Assembly (NCBI GenBank): GCA_945869475.1
Contig: CAMBOV010000010.1
Span: forward strand, 1 to 64,000
Length of the DNA stretch: 64,000 nucleotides
DNA from: Singulisphaera sp. GP187
GTDB lineage: Bacteria; Planctomycetota; Phycisphaerae; Phycisphaerales; SM1A02
Direction of reading: 5' to 3'
Shown: positions 36,317 to 44,076 of the stretch, piece after piece
Position numbering within the stretch: position 1 is the stretch's first letter
Layout: the number at the start of each line of letters is the position of its first letter
Position numbers and translations under genes: made by a program
The notes under the pieces: generated by a model
What the model was told of the DNA's origin: nothing
Databases searched by the model: none
What the model saw: only the letters and a program-made list of their open reading frames with translations

Positions 36317-37300
36317 ATGCCGCGTTCGAAGTCGGTCGGCGGACGCGCCGACTACACCTATTTCACATTCGCTGACGCGGCGACGCGCACTGCTGCGTTG
36401 GCTGATTCTCTTGCAGGCCGTCTGGGAATCTTGCGACTGCATCCATTGGCGCAGTGCGAATTGGCTCGGCGTCCATCCGATTTTTTGGACCGGGTGTTCG
36501 GCAGTGGATTTCAAATCAACCGTTGCGAGCGATTGGGAGACGAGCTTGGGCAACGAATCGTTGCAGGTGGATATCCCGCCGCACTGACTCGACCGACCGG
36601 TCGGCGACGAACGGGTTGGTACACCGACTCTCTCGAAACAATCATTCAGCGCGACGTGCGTGATCTCTCGCGCATCGAATCGCTTGACGCCATGCCGCGC
36701 CTGTTGGCTCTCGCGGCTGGGCAAACCGCTCGTCTCTTGAATGTGACCGACCTTGCCGCGCCATTTCAAGTGAGTCGACCAACGATTCGTTCATACATCA
36801 CGCTCATCGAGCGCGTGTTTCTGATGGAAGAACTTCCTCCGTGGCATCGCAATCGGATGAGTCGGCTTGTGAAATCACCGAAGGTTCACATGGGTGATAC
36901 CGGCGTTGCCAGCGCACTGCTGGGAATTGACGCAGCTGCGCTGAAGTCCGATCGCGAGTTACTTGGACAGTTGCTTGAGACATTCGTGTTTCAGGAGTTG
37001 CGGCGACAAGCCAGTTGGAATGAAAATCCAATGACATCCTTTCATTACCGCGACCGAGATGATTTCGAGGTTGACATCGTGATCGAGCGTGGCGCTGGCG
37101 GGGTCGCTGGTGTTGAGATCAAGGCGAGTTCGACGGTGACCGCATCGGACTTTCGCGGACTCCGAAAGCTGAAGACGGCAGCTGGCAAGCGCTTCGCGCG
37201 CGGTGTCGTACTTTATGACGGAGAAACGAGCGTGCCCTTTGGCGACGGAATGTTCGCAGTGCCGATTCGGATGCTGTGGGATCGCTCGAAGCTCTCCTGA
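36317..37300 (+). pseudogene. N-terminally truncated AAA_14/DUF4143 ATPase
   Basis: The readable 327-residue C-terminal part matches DUF4143 proteins of the AAA_14 group: SDSLAGRLG-like start (ADSLAGRLGILRLHPL), ETIIQRDVRDLSRI, a winged-helix-like VSRPTIRSYITLIERVFLMEELPPW, KVHMGDTGVASALLG and the nuclease-like FHYRDRDDFEVDIVIE...VEIKAS. Normal members begin with a Walker A P-loop of about 80-100 residues further upstream; here the frame starts after it and no P-loop can be found on this strand between 36196 and 36316. It is therefore probably a remnant, though the rest of the frame is intact. Neighbours are unrelated housekeeping genes, so horizontal acquisition followed by decay is plausible. 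Confidence 0.75.
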
Positions 37301-37382
37301 AATTTGCGGTTCGGTGGGCGCGGTGATCTGGAGCACGAAGAGATGACAACCGTCGAAGCGAACCTCGCGCGTCACCGCAAAG

Positions 37383-38624
37383 TCACGGACCGATCCACCT
37401 GCCTGCGACGAGTGGTTGCGACCGCACGGGACGCAGAAAGTTTCGTCCCTCGAACACGGTGACATCTGCAGTGAGCAGGATGCTCGAGTTTCCTCGCGGC
37501 GAGCGCGACGAGTTGACCAACGACGTGAGCACCGTACTTGGAAGCAACTCGAGTGAGAGGTCGCCTTCGTCTTTCACTCCAGAGGCGAAGATGAATCGCC
37601 ACGTTCCTGAGACGGGGTCACGAGTGAGCGTTCCGCGTCGACTTTGAATTCGCATTGGTGGAAGGAGCGGTGTCGCGCGCGGTGCAGTGGCAACTGCCTG
37701 AGTCGATGTGCGCGCTTCGATCAGTGGCATCTCGATCGTTTGTGAGTCAGTCGCACGCACTGTTGCAACTGAGGGTTGCTCGACGCCCGCAGGTGCAGCG
37801 TCCGCAGGCAGTGATGGATCGCCACTCGATGGAACGACCGCAACGCGCGCGTTGAGTCGCGCTTCGAGATCGCGCGAGAAAGTTTCGGGATCGACTGTTG
37901 GCGCTGGCGTCGACGCAGCGACCGCCACCGCAGGAATTGGCGCAGTTGTCACTGCGGGCGCTGGTGCCGGAACACTCGGCGTCACTGCAACACTTGGCGC
38001 GACCACAACCGCGACCAGCTGGGCGCCCGGCGGAACAAACCTCGCAGGCGCAGGTCGCGCGATTCGTCGATCGATCGGCACCGCAAAGGTCGGCAAGAGA
38101 AAATTGCTGCCGCGGTAGACGAGAACCCGTCCACTCACTTCGAAGAGTGGAGGTGCGCCGCCCACCTTCGTCGCTGCGTTGTGTTGGTTGATCATGTCCG
38201 CAAGCGGCTCAGCAGGAAGCAGAATGAGTGATCGTCCTTGTGCTCCGTCGATGCGGTCGGCGAGTTCATACGTCCAGACACCAAGAAACTCGTCGCGACC
38301 GAGCGTGCCGCTCGCGCGCACCAAGAGTCCACCCTCTGGAATGAGCGGCGCGAGAAAACGTCCAGAGGCCTTGATCTCTGCGGCTTCTTGTTCTGGAGTG
38401 AACTGCTTCGATTGCGCCGCTGCTGCTGGTGGCTCGAGCGCCGAACTACCAACGCGTTGCACCGCTGGCAATTCGACAGGCGAAATCGGCGCCGATGGTG
38501 CGGGTTGATCTGGAGATTCTGGAGGCGTCTGCGCTGCACTCGTCGCAACAACGCAGGTCACTGCGAGCGTGCAAGCAATCCCACACGCGATCCCTTGAAC
38601 TCTTCCTCGTCGCGAAGTGCTCAC
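37383..38624 (-). CDS. Secreted protein with a duplicated unknown domain
   Basis: No known family is recognised. The 413-residue protein has a signal peptide (to about residue 31) and two copies of one domain, roughly residues 97-182 and 322-402, separated by a long Ala/Pro/Val-rich linker. The copies share LLVRASGTLGRDEFLGVWTY / RIQSRRGTLTRDPVSGTWRF, SLILLPAEPLADMIN / SLELLPSTVLTSLVN and VLVYRGSNFLLPT / VTVFEGRNFLRPV. The predicted pattern is mainly beta, suggesting an envelope or cell-surface role. The start is GTG, overlapping the clpS stop (GTGA). Confidence 0.8.
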   Translation of the reverse strand: MSTSRRGRVQGIACGIACTLAVTCVVATSAAQTPPESPDQPAPSAPISPVELPAVQRVGSSALEPPAAAAQSKQFTPEQEAAEIKASGRFLAPLIPEGGLLVRASGTLGRDEFLGVWTYELADRIDGAQGRSLILLPAEPLADMINQHNAATKVGGAPPLFEVSGRVLVYRGSNFLLPTFAVPIDRRIARPAPARFVPPGAQLVAVVVAPSVAVTPSVPAPAPAVTTAPIPAVAVAASTPAPTVDPETFSRDLEARLNARVAVVPSSGDPSLPADAAPAGVEQPSVATVRATDSQTIEMPLIEARTSTQAVATAPRATPLLPPMRIQSRRGTLTRDPVSGTWRFIFASGVKDEGDLSLELLPSTVLTSLVNSSRSPRGNSSILLTADVTVFEGRNFLRPVRSQPLVAGRWIGP

Positions 38625-38917
38625 GCAGGTTCGATGGTGACGGTGAGTCCCCGACCATTGAGTCGCTCGCGGATCAGTTCAGCATGCTCGCGGTGAGTGC
38701 ACGTCACAGGCGATGCGCCCTGAAAGTGAATCTCGTTGGTCTTCTCGATCGCGACGTTCATCTCAAGTCGCGCGATCTCGCGCAGGCAGCGAATGACGAA
38801 GTCAAACGTATTGAGATTGTCATTGTGAACGATGACCGCCCACGGACCGAGCGGCCCCGCGCGAAGTGGTGCTGGAACGACCGTCGTCTCTGGTGCAATC
38901 TCTGTGGCTTGGCTCAT
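38621..38917 (-). CDS. clpS: ClpS-like adaptor
   Basis: The 98-residue protein matches ClpS, the adaptor that hands N-degron substrates to the ClpAP protease: PWAVIVHNDNLNTFDFVIRCLREI contains the NDx-(T/x)-x-x-F-V core, and the later IHFQGASPVTCTHREHAELIRERL corresponds to the C-terminal strand-helix. The N-terminal 25 residues are unstructured as usual. Its partner clpA is not in the window. The gene follows the tRNA promoter region in the opposite direction. Confidence 0.85.
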   Translation of the reverse strand: MSQATEIAPETTVVPAPLRAGPLGPWAVIVHNDNLNTFDFVIRCLREIARLEMNVAIEKTNEIHFQGASPVTCTHREHAELIRERLNGRGLTVTIEPA

Positions 38918-38967
38918 GAAGCAGAGGGTAGTAGAAAGCCTCTCAATTGGAAAACATTTCTGTCCGT

Positions 38968-38997
38968 TTGACGGCGAGGCAGATTCCCGCCACCATA
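38968..38997 (+). promoter_or_regulatory. Candidate tRNA-Cys promoter
   Basis: TTGACG (38968-38973, five of six to the -35 consensus) lies about 40 bases before the mature tRNA. At 17-18 bases spacing the -10 region reads CACCATA, a weak match. It is the best candidate for the tRNA promoter but support is thin. Confidence 0.35.
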
Positions 38998-39008
38998 GCC
39001 CCCCCCAT

Positions 39009-39082
39009 GGCCGAGTACCCAAGTGGCCCAAGGGGACGGATTGCAAATCCGTTATTCGTGGGTTCGAATCCCACCTCGGCCT
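39009..39082 (+). tRNA. tRNA-Cys (anticodon GCA)
   Basis: The acceptor stem GGCCGAG pairs with CTCGGCC and is followed by discriminator U, as expected for tRNA-Cys. The anticodon arm is ACGGA-TTGCAAA-TCCGT with anticodon GCA, and the T-arm is GTGGGTTCGAATCCCAC. The 3' CCA is not encoded. A strong terminator follows five bases later, so the gene is a single-tRNA transcript. Confidence 0.95.
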
Positions 39083-39086
39083 CTCG

Positions 39087-39118
39087 ACCGCCCCGTTCTG
39101 CGGGGCGGTTGTGTTTTT
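39087..39118 (+). terminator. Intrinsic terminator of tRNA-Cys
   Basis: CCGCCCCG, loop TTCTG, CGGGGCGG forms a perfect 8-bp GC stem followed by TTGTGTTTTT. It stands five bases after the tRNA and is a classical intrinsic terminator. Confidence 0.9.
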
Positions 39119-39144
39119 GAGGCGAATTCTCGATCATGTTCACA

Positions 39145-39553
39145 TGCGCTTGGTGTGGATTGATTGGATCGCCACCACCGTTCGTCGAGTTGGGGTCTGC
39201 TGCATCGCCGCCGGGAGTGCCTCGCTGCTCATCGACTTTGGAAACTCATCACACGCTGTCTTCAATCCTCGCACCTGCTCGATCGACAAGGTCGAGCGCG
39301 GATCACTCTCGTGGCGCGGAAAGGTTTTTGATTTTTCGCAAGAGACTTCGCGCCATCACTCGAAGTGCGCGATGGATCGCTGCTGAAGAGCCAGGCGCCC
39401 ATCCCATATTGTTTCAAGCACATCCGAGTCGCGCGCAGGGTCCAGTCAAACTTCGCAATGTCTCGTGCGATCGAATCGGTGCGCTCACAAAACCATCCGC
39501 TGAATCACTTGCCCGTTGAGGCGGTCACGGCCGAAACCATTCTGATCGCATGA
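39145..39553 (+). pseudogene. Possible frameshifted gene remnant in the gap after tRNA-Cys
   Basis: The ~386 bases between the tRNA terminator and 39504 hold no clear gene. One frame from ATG 39145 reads through LLIDFGNSSHAVFNPRTCSIDKVERGSLSWRGKVFDFSQ, which looks protein-like, and then stops at 39386. A second frame from about 39363 continues to 39553. A single frameshift would join them. No family was recognised with confidence, and the 3' end overlaps the small opposite-strand gene at 39505. It could equally be non-coding. Confidence 0.3.
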
Positions 39554-39702
39554 TTGATTTCCCAGAGGCTGCTCGCCATGCATGCGAGGAGCCCAATGAA
39601 CAGAACCTTGAAAATGATGCTGCAGAGACGACACTTGCAACATCCTCCTGCGCAACCACTTGCCTTGGTCGTGCAACAACTCGTTGAATCGGTAGATCCC
39701 AT
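39505..39702 (-). CDS. 65-residue cysteine-rich membrane microprotein
   Basis: The gene has the best ribosome-binding site in the window: AAGGAG (39710-39715) seven bases before ATG. The 65-residue product has seven cysteines in residues 9-27 (CC, C, CC, C, C), an eighth at residue 41, one membrane helix (about residues 28-46) and a polar C-terminus. It follows the Gld-like ABC operon on the same strand at 70 bp. No family was recognised. A metal-binding or redox role is suggested only by the Cys pattern. It is too short for many gene finders. Confidence 0.72.
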   Translation of the reverse strand: MGSTDSTSCCTTKASGCAGGCCKCRLCSIIFKVLFIGLLACMASSLWEINHAIRMVSAVTASTGK

Positions 39703-39773
39703 TGTGAGTCTCCTTCGGCGGAATTGCCGTTGAAGGTCTATCGGCACTTTCAATCCTGACGCTCGAGCGATTC

Positions 39774-41642
39774 TCAGTCGTCGTTCGGTCGGGTGCGGTC
39801 GACTCGGCGGGCGGCCATCCAACACCAAAGACCCGCGATCACTGCGACAACCACGGGCCAGACAACGACGTTCACAATCAAGAGTTGCTGGCCGAGCGCG
39901 TCAACTTCTTGGCGCAATCCAAACTGCACCGATCGTAATTCTTTGCGGTAGGCGTTCACGGTGCGCTGCAATTGCGCGAGTTCTGTCTGCTGCTCTGCCG
40001 AAAGCAGCATCTGCCCAGAGGCAGCCCCCCCGCTCTTGCTCTGCAGTTGTGCGATGTTGATCTCGGTCTTTTTCACTTCGAGCTGAAGATCTTTCTCGCG
40101 CGCGATGTACCGCTCTTCGGCGGCCTTGCGCAACTCTTCAACCCGCTCAAAGGGACGGCGAAATCCACCGCGCGAGCGCAGCGTCGCCACGGCTGGATCG
40201 CCTGCCATCCGCTCGAGCAATCCAATCACGAGTGGACCGTTGTCCGAAAACGCCCGCTTCATTCCAGACTGCGGATCATCTCTCACCCACGTTTCGTCCC
40301 AGAGCAGGTCAGCGTCGGCAATGATCACGATGTTCGCGTCGCCGATCGCGGGCGAGAATGCACTGCCAATTGGACCGGTGATTCGCGCTGCAAGTGTGCG
40401 GCGCAGACCATCGGGTTTGCAATCGCGCAGCAACTGCTCGGCATCGCCGAAGTAACCGAGTTTGATCGTCTGAATCAACTGCGACCGATCGCTCGACGTA
40501 ATGAGAGGCTCGACGCGGGGATTGATTGCTGCGTCGATGTCTTTGGCGCGCATGATCTCGCCAGCACTCTTGAGGTTGATCGCCTCGAAGCCACCCACGA
40601 GTGGATCGCTCCGACTGAACGCCTTGCGCGTCAGACTGAGCCACGCGAGATAGTTCAGGTCGCGCATCGTGCCGCCAGGACCCGGCGTCGAGATGCGGGT
40701 TGTGAAATCGAGATCGCCCACGGTCATCTCGCGCGGAATCTCAACTCCCCAGGCTCGAAGAAGCGGAAAGTCGTAGGTCGTACCCGGAACTTTCGCGCCC
40801 ATCTCGCGCGCGTCGGGATCCTGATCAGACTCTGCAAATGGATCGGCGAGCACCACGAGTGGACGTCCCGCCACTGCCCACGCGTCGATCGATCGCAGCA
40901 TCGACTCGCCAAGTTTGCGAGGTTGCACCAGCAAGAGTGCGTTGATGTCGGTCGGCAACGCGGTCGCGGCGCGAGGAATCTCGACGAGGTCAAAGAGCTC
41001 GCGCATCTGCTGCAGGACAAATGGAGCGGGCGCTGGCGGACCAGGCGATCCATTCTGCATCATTCTTGGTGGCTCGAGTGGCATGCAGGAGAGGATGCCA
41101 ACCCGCGGCTTCTTCGCTCGACCAACCGTCGCGATCGACTTCGAGATTTCGTACTCAATGAATGCATCGCGGTCGGCCGTGAAGACTGGGATCGACTTGG
41201 TCTGCCCGGTGGGACCAACGGCGACGAGCCCAAGAATCGCCGTCGATCCGCTGTTATTCACGGGTTGCACGATGAGTCCAGCGGCGCGCGCGTCGTCTTC
41301 GCTCTCACTGAATGGCTGCGTATCGATGATGCGCAGTTCGAGCCTTCCATCGGCGAGGTCGACGAGTTCTTCGAGAAACTCCTCGACGCGCTGCGTGTGT
41401 GCGCGCAGTTCTGGAATGTCGGAGACCGCTTCGCGCGAAACGTAGAGATCGAGCCGCACCGGTTCATCGAGCGTTGCGAGAATCGCACGCGTGCCCGCAG
41501 ACATCGTGTAGAGACCCTCAGCAGAGAAGTCGATGCGCCATCCAATGATTGTGAGGGCGGCGGCGGCATTCACCGCAATGAGCGCGGCAAGAATCAGCGC
41601 GATCTTTGCGATGCTGGGCATTCGGCGTGTGGTCGCACTCAT
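39774..41642 (-). CDS. GldG-like ABC system membrane-anchored extracytoplasmic protein
   Basis: The 622-residue protein has an N-terminal helix (about residues 12-33), a GldG/ABC-type uncharacterised transport domain (SAEGLYTMSAGTRAIL, LDEPVRLDLYVSREA, FTADRDAFIEYEISKSI), a coiled-coil-like region (about residues 510-575, Glu/Lys/Gln-rich) and a C-terminal helix (about 588-608). In Bacteroidetes GldG works with GldF and GldA in gliding and secretion; in other phyla the substrate of this ABC type is unknown. Start overlaps the permease stop (ATGA). Confidence 0.85.
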   Translation of the reverse strand: MSATTRRMPSIAKIALILAALIAVNAAAALTIIGWRIDFSAEGLYTMSAGTRAILATLDEPVRLDLYVSREAVSDIPELRAHTQRVEEFLEELVDLADGRLELRIIDTQPFSESEDDARAAGLIVQPVNNSGSTAILGLVAVGPTGQTKSIPVFTADRDAFIEYEISKSIATVGRAKKPRVGILSCMPLEPPRMMQNGSPGPPAPAPFVLQQMRELFDLVEIPRAATALPTDINALLLVQPRKLGESMLRSIDAWAVAGRPLVVLADPFAESDQDPDAREMGAKVPGTTYDFPLLRAWGVEIPREMTVGDLDFTTRISTPGPGGTMRDLNYLAWLSLTRKAFSRSDPLVGGFEAINLKSAGEIMRAKDIDAAINPRVEPLITSSDRSQLIQTIKLGYFGDAEQLLRDCKPDGLRRTLAARITGPIGSAFSPAIGDANIVIIADADLLWDETWVRDDPQSGMKRAFSDNGPLVIGLLERMAGDPAVATLRSRGGFRRPFERVEELRKAAEERYIAREKDLQLEVKKTEINIAQLQSKSGGAASGQMLLSAEQQTELAQLQRTVNAYRKELRSVQFGLRQEVDALGQQLLIVNVVVWPVVVAVIAGLWCWMAARRVDRTRPNDD

Positions 41643-42412
41643 CGCGAACCCCTCCAGTCAAGCACGATGATGTTGATCCAGAGCAACGCGGCAGTCACTG
41701 TGACGGGATAGAGCACATCGCGCGCATCGAAGACTCCGCGCGTCATCGCGTTGAAGTGCACCATCGCGCTCATCGCCGCGACCGACTCCGGCACCCACTT
41801 GGGAGCCCACTGCGCGAAGAAGTCGAGCACAACTGGAAATCCAGTGAGCAGCAAGAGAAAACATGCAGCAACGCCGAGCACGAATGCGACGACTGCGTTG
41901 CGCGTGCACGCTGAGAGACAGGTCGTCACTGAAAGAAGTGCCGCGAAGAGAAGCGCCGATGCGATGTATCCGGCGAGCACGACTCCATGGTCTGGTGCGC
42001 CGAGCCACGCGAGAGTGATCCACAGAGGCACCGTGAGTGTGAGCGCGACGATTGAAAATGCCCACGCGGCGAGAAATTTTCCGAGCACCATGTCGCGCGT
42101 TGTCAGCGGAAGCGTCATGAGCAATTCGATCGATCCGCTGCGTCGTTCATCGGCCCAGAGCCGCATGCCGAGCGCTGGCATAAAGAAGAGTGCGAGCCAG
42201 GGTTGCCATTGAAAGAACGAGCGCAAATCTGCTTGTCCGCGCGTGTAGAGACCACCTGCTTGAAAGGACAAGAGCGCGGCCATCGCAACGAACATCACGA
42301 GAAAGACTGCGGCGAGTGGTGTCGAGAAATACGCGAAGAACTCGCGTCGAAACACGCTGCCGGTGCGCGCGAATGCCGATGGCGTCGCCGGTGGGCCCAT
42401 CACCTTGCTCAT
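41639..42412 (-). CDS. ABC-2 type permease (GldF-like)
   Basis: The 257-residue protein has six helices and ABC-2 permease features: EFFAYFSTPLAAVFLVMFV near the start, WQPWLALFFMPALGMRLWADERRSGSIELLMTLP in the middle, and a C-terminal pair of helices. This is the membrane partner of the ATPase gene just upstream and of the GldG-like protein downstream. Both borders are ATGA overlaps, so the three proteins are made in one unit. Confidence 0.9.
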   Translation of the reverse strand: MSKVMGPPATPSAFARTGSVFRREFFAYFSTPLAAVFLVMFVAMAALLSFQAGGLYTRGQADLRSFFQWQPWLALFFMPALGMRLWADERRSGSIELLMTLPLTTRDMVLGKFLAAWAFSIVALTLTVPLWITLAWLGAPDHGVVLAGYIASALLFAALLSVTTCLSACTRNAVVAFVLGVAACFLLLLTGFPVVLDFFAQWAPKWVPESVAAMSAMVHFNAMTRGVFDARDVLYPVTVTAALLWINIIVLDWRGSR

Positions 42413-43206
42413 CGTCGACCTCCGCCCGAGTTGGCGTTGCTTCGCGTTGGCGGCGCCGTGAGCGAGCGAAAGACGTGATCGAGTCGATTGTGTGCGACAC
42501 CTGAAGGCACACGCGCGTCGAGTTCTTTGGGAGTGCCGTCGAAAACCGTGAGTCCCTTGTTGATGATCACCGCGCGAGTGCAGACCGCTTCGACCTCTTC
42601 AAGAATGTGCGTCGAGAGGATGACTGCGCGGCTCTGCCCGAGCTCGCGCACGAGCTGCCTCACCTCGTGCTTTTGATTTGGGTCGAGGCCATCGGTTGGC
42701 TCGTCGAGAATCAGAACAGGTGGATCATGCAGCAACGCTTGGGCGATTCCGGTGCGGCGCTTGTAGCCCTTCGAGAGCGTTTCGATGCGTTGCCCACGGC
42801 AGGGCTCGAGGTGCACGCGCGCGACAGCCCAATTGACTCGCTCGGCGATCTGGCCGCCGCGATATCCGCGCGCACGAGCCGAGAATGCGAGAAAGTCTTC
42901 GACGCGCATTTCGGCGTAGGCGGGAGCGCCTTCAGGCAGATATCCAAATTGTCGCTTCGCTCCAAGAGGATCGCTCGCGAGATCGATGCCGGCGATTCGA
43001 ACGGTGCCCGAATCCGGTTCGAGGTATCCAGTCAACATGCGCATCGTTGTTGACTTTCCTGCACCGTTTGGACCGAGAAACCCCAGCACCTCACCCGCAC
43101 AGACTGTGAGGTCAATACCACGCACGGCTTCGAGCGATCCAAAACTTTTGCGCAGCGCAAGCGCTTCGATCAGTGGACTCGCCCCTCGAGAAACATTGGT
43201 GTGCAC
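42409..43206 (-). CDS. ABC transporter ATP-binding protein (GldA-like)
   Basis: The 265-residue ATPase has Walker A GPNGAGKST (45-53), signature LSKGYKRRTGIAQAL, and Walker B VLILDEPTDGLDPNQ. It is of the ABC-2 exporter (CcmA/NatA-like) group and drives the permease and GldG-like protein encoded next. The start is GTG, and the C-terminal tail has a short Asn/Gly-rich end. The gene lies nine bases after the stop of the DNRLRE-type gene, which reads in the same direction. Confidence 0.93.
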   Translation of the reverse strand: MHTNVSRGASPLIEALALRKSFGSLEAVRGIDLTVCAGEVLGFLGPNGAGKSTTMRMLTGYLEPDSGTVRIAGIDLASDPLGAKRQFGYLPEGAPAYAEMRVEDFLAFSARARGYRGGQIAERVNWAVARVHLEPCRGQRIETLSKGYKRRTGIAQALLHDPPVLILDEPTDGLDPNQKHEVRQLVRELGQSRAVILSTHILEEVEAVCTRAVIINKGLTVFDGTPKELDARVPSGVAHNRLDHVFRSLTAPPTRSNANSGGGRR

Positions 43207-43215
43207 ACTTGTTTT

Positions 43216-44076
43216 CTACCACGCAGCGAGCACAAGCGCGAGGTCGATGCCGTTGACGGTGCCATCGTTGTCAATATCGGCGGTCGGGTTCGAGGTCGCC
43301 CACGCGCCGAGCACGATCGCAAGGTCGACCCCATTGACGACTCCGTCACCGTTGACATCCGCAGGATTCGCTGGCGGCGGGGTATAGGTGATGATCAATT
43401 GTGGCTGATTCACCGTCGAATTTCGTGAATCGAATCGTTTGACCGACTGCAGAGTTGTCTCGTTGCCAAGCACGAACCAACCGAAGTTGCCGGCGGGTTG
43501 GTTGAGCCATCCCTGAACGTCTGAGACGAGTCGCGCCGAGGTCGCCCACGAGTACCACGCGATTCCGGCGACACTCTTGGTCGCGCTCGCGACGGGCTCC
43601 CAGTTGCCACCCGGTGTCGTCCACGGTTGCCCTGGATAGAAGCGATTGACCCACGTCGCGTCGCCGGGCTGTGCGGGAGCGCCGCCGCCGCCGAATGCGA
43701 ACGATGTGCCTTCGCCCCACGACTGGACTGCGCGGTGCAGAGAAATGTTGTGGGTGCCACCTTGGGTCGCACTCATGTAGAGCTTGAGTTGAACAGCCGT
43801 GATGACCGACCCAGCTGGAATCGTCGAGAAATCGAAGCGCATCAGGCCGCGGCGAAGCGTGCCGAGCCCCTGCTCGCCAACCCGTCCTGCATAAATCTGA
43901 TACGCCATTCCAAGGGCGAGTTGAGCACCATCTGGGTCAGAGATGAGCGTCGCGTCTGCGACCGACCCGAGCGTGATTGTCGCCGCTTCTGCGCTCGGCG
44001 CGAAAGTCGTCATGGTTGTGAACTGGGCAGTGAGAAGACTCGCCAGAAGCGCTGCTGTTCGTCGAGGTTTGGTCAT
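43216..44076 (-). CDS. Secreted DNRLRE-type protein with dockerin-like C-terminus
   Basis: The 286-residue protein has a signal peptide, then a DNRLRE/TIGR-type beta domain with ADATLISD, RRGLMRFDFSTIPAGSVITAVQLKLYM and TLQSVKRFDSRNSTVNQPQLIITY, typical of exported planctomycete proteins. The end carries two repeats, DVNGDGVVNGVDLAIVLGAW and DIDNDGTVNGIDLALVLAAW. The ATG was chosen because it overlaps the upstream stop (ATGA); another ATG three codons earlier is possible. The role is unknown; a structural or surface protein is likely. Confidence 0.82.
   Translation of the reverse strand: MTKPRRTAALLASLLTAQFTTMTTFAPSAEAATITLGSVADATLISDPDGAQLALGMAYQIYAGRVGEQGLGTLRRGLMRFDFSTIPAGSVITAVQLKLYMSATQGGTHNISLHRAVQSWGEGTSFAFGGGGAPAQPGDATWVNRFYPGQPWTTPGGNWEPVASATKSVAGIAWYSWATSARLVSDVQGWLNQPAGNFGWFVLGNETTLQSVKRFDSRNSTVNQPQLIITYTPPPANPADVNGDGVVNGVDLAIVLGAWATSNPTADIDNDGTVNGIDLALVLAAW

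Noticed and set aside
39972-41711. A long open plus-strand frame (579 codons) opposite the GldG-like gene
   Set aside because: It is antisense to a gene with clear domain patterns; the frame is open only because of codon bias, and its translation is charged and repetitive with no recognisable motif.
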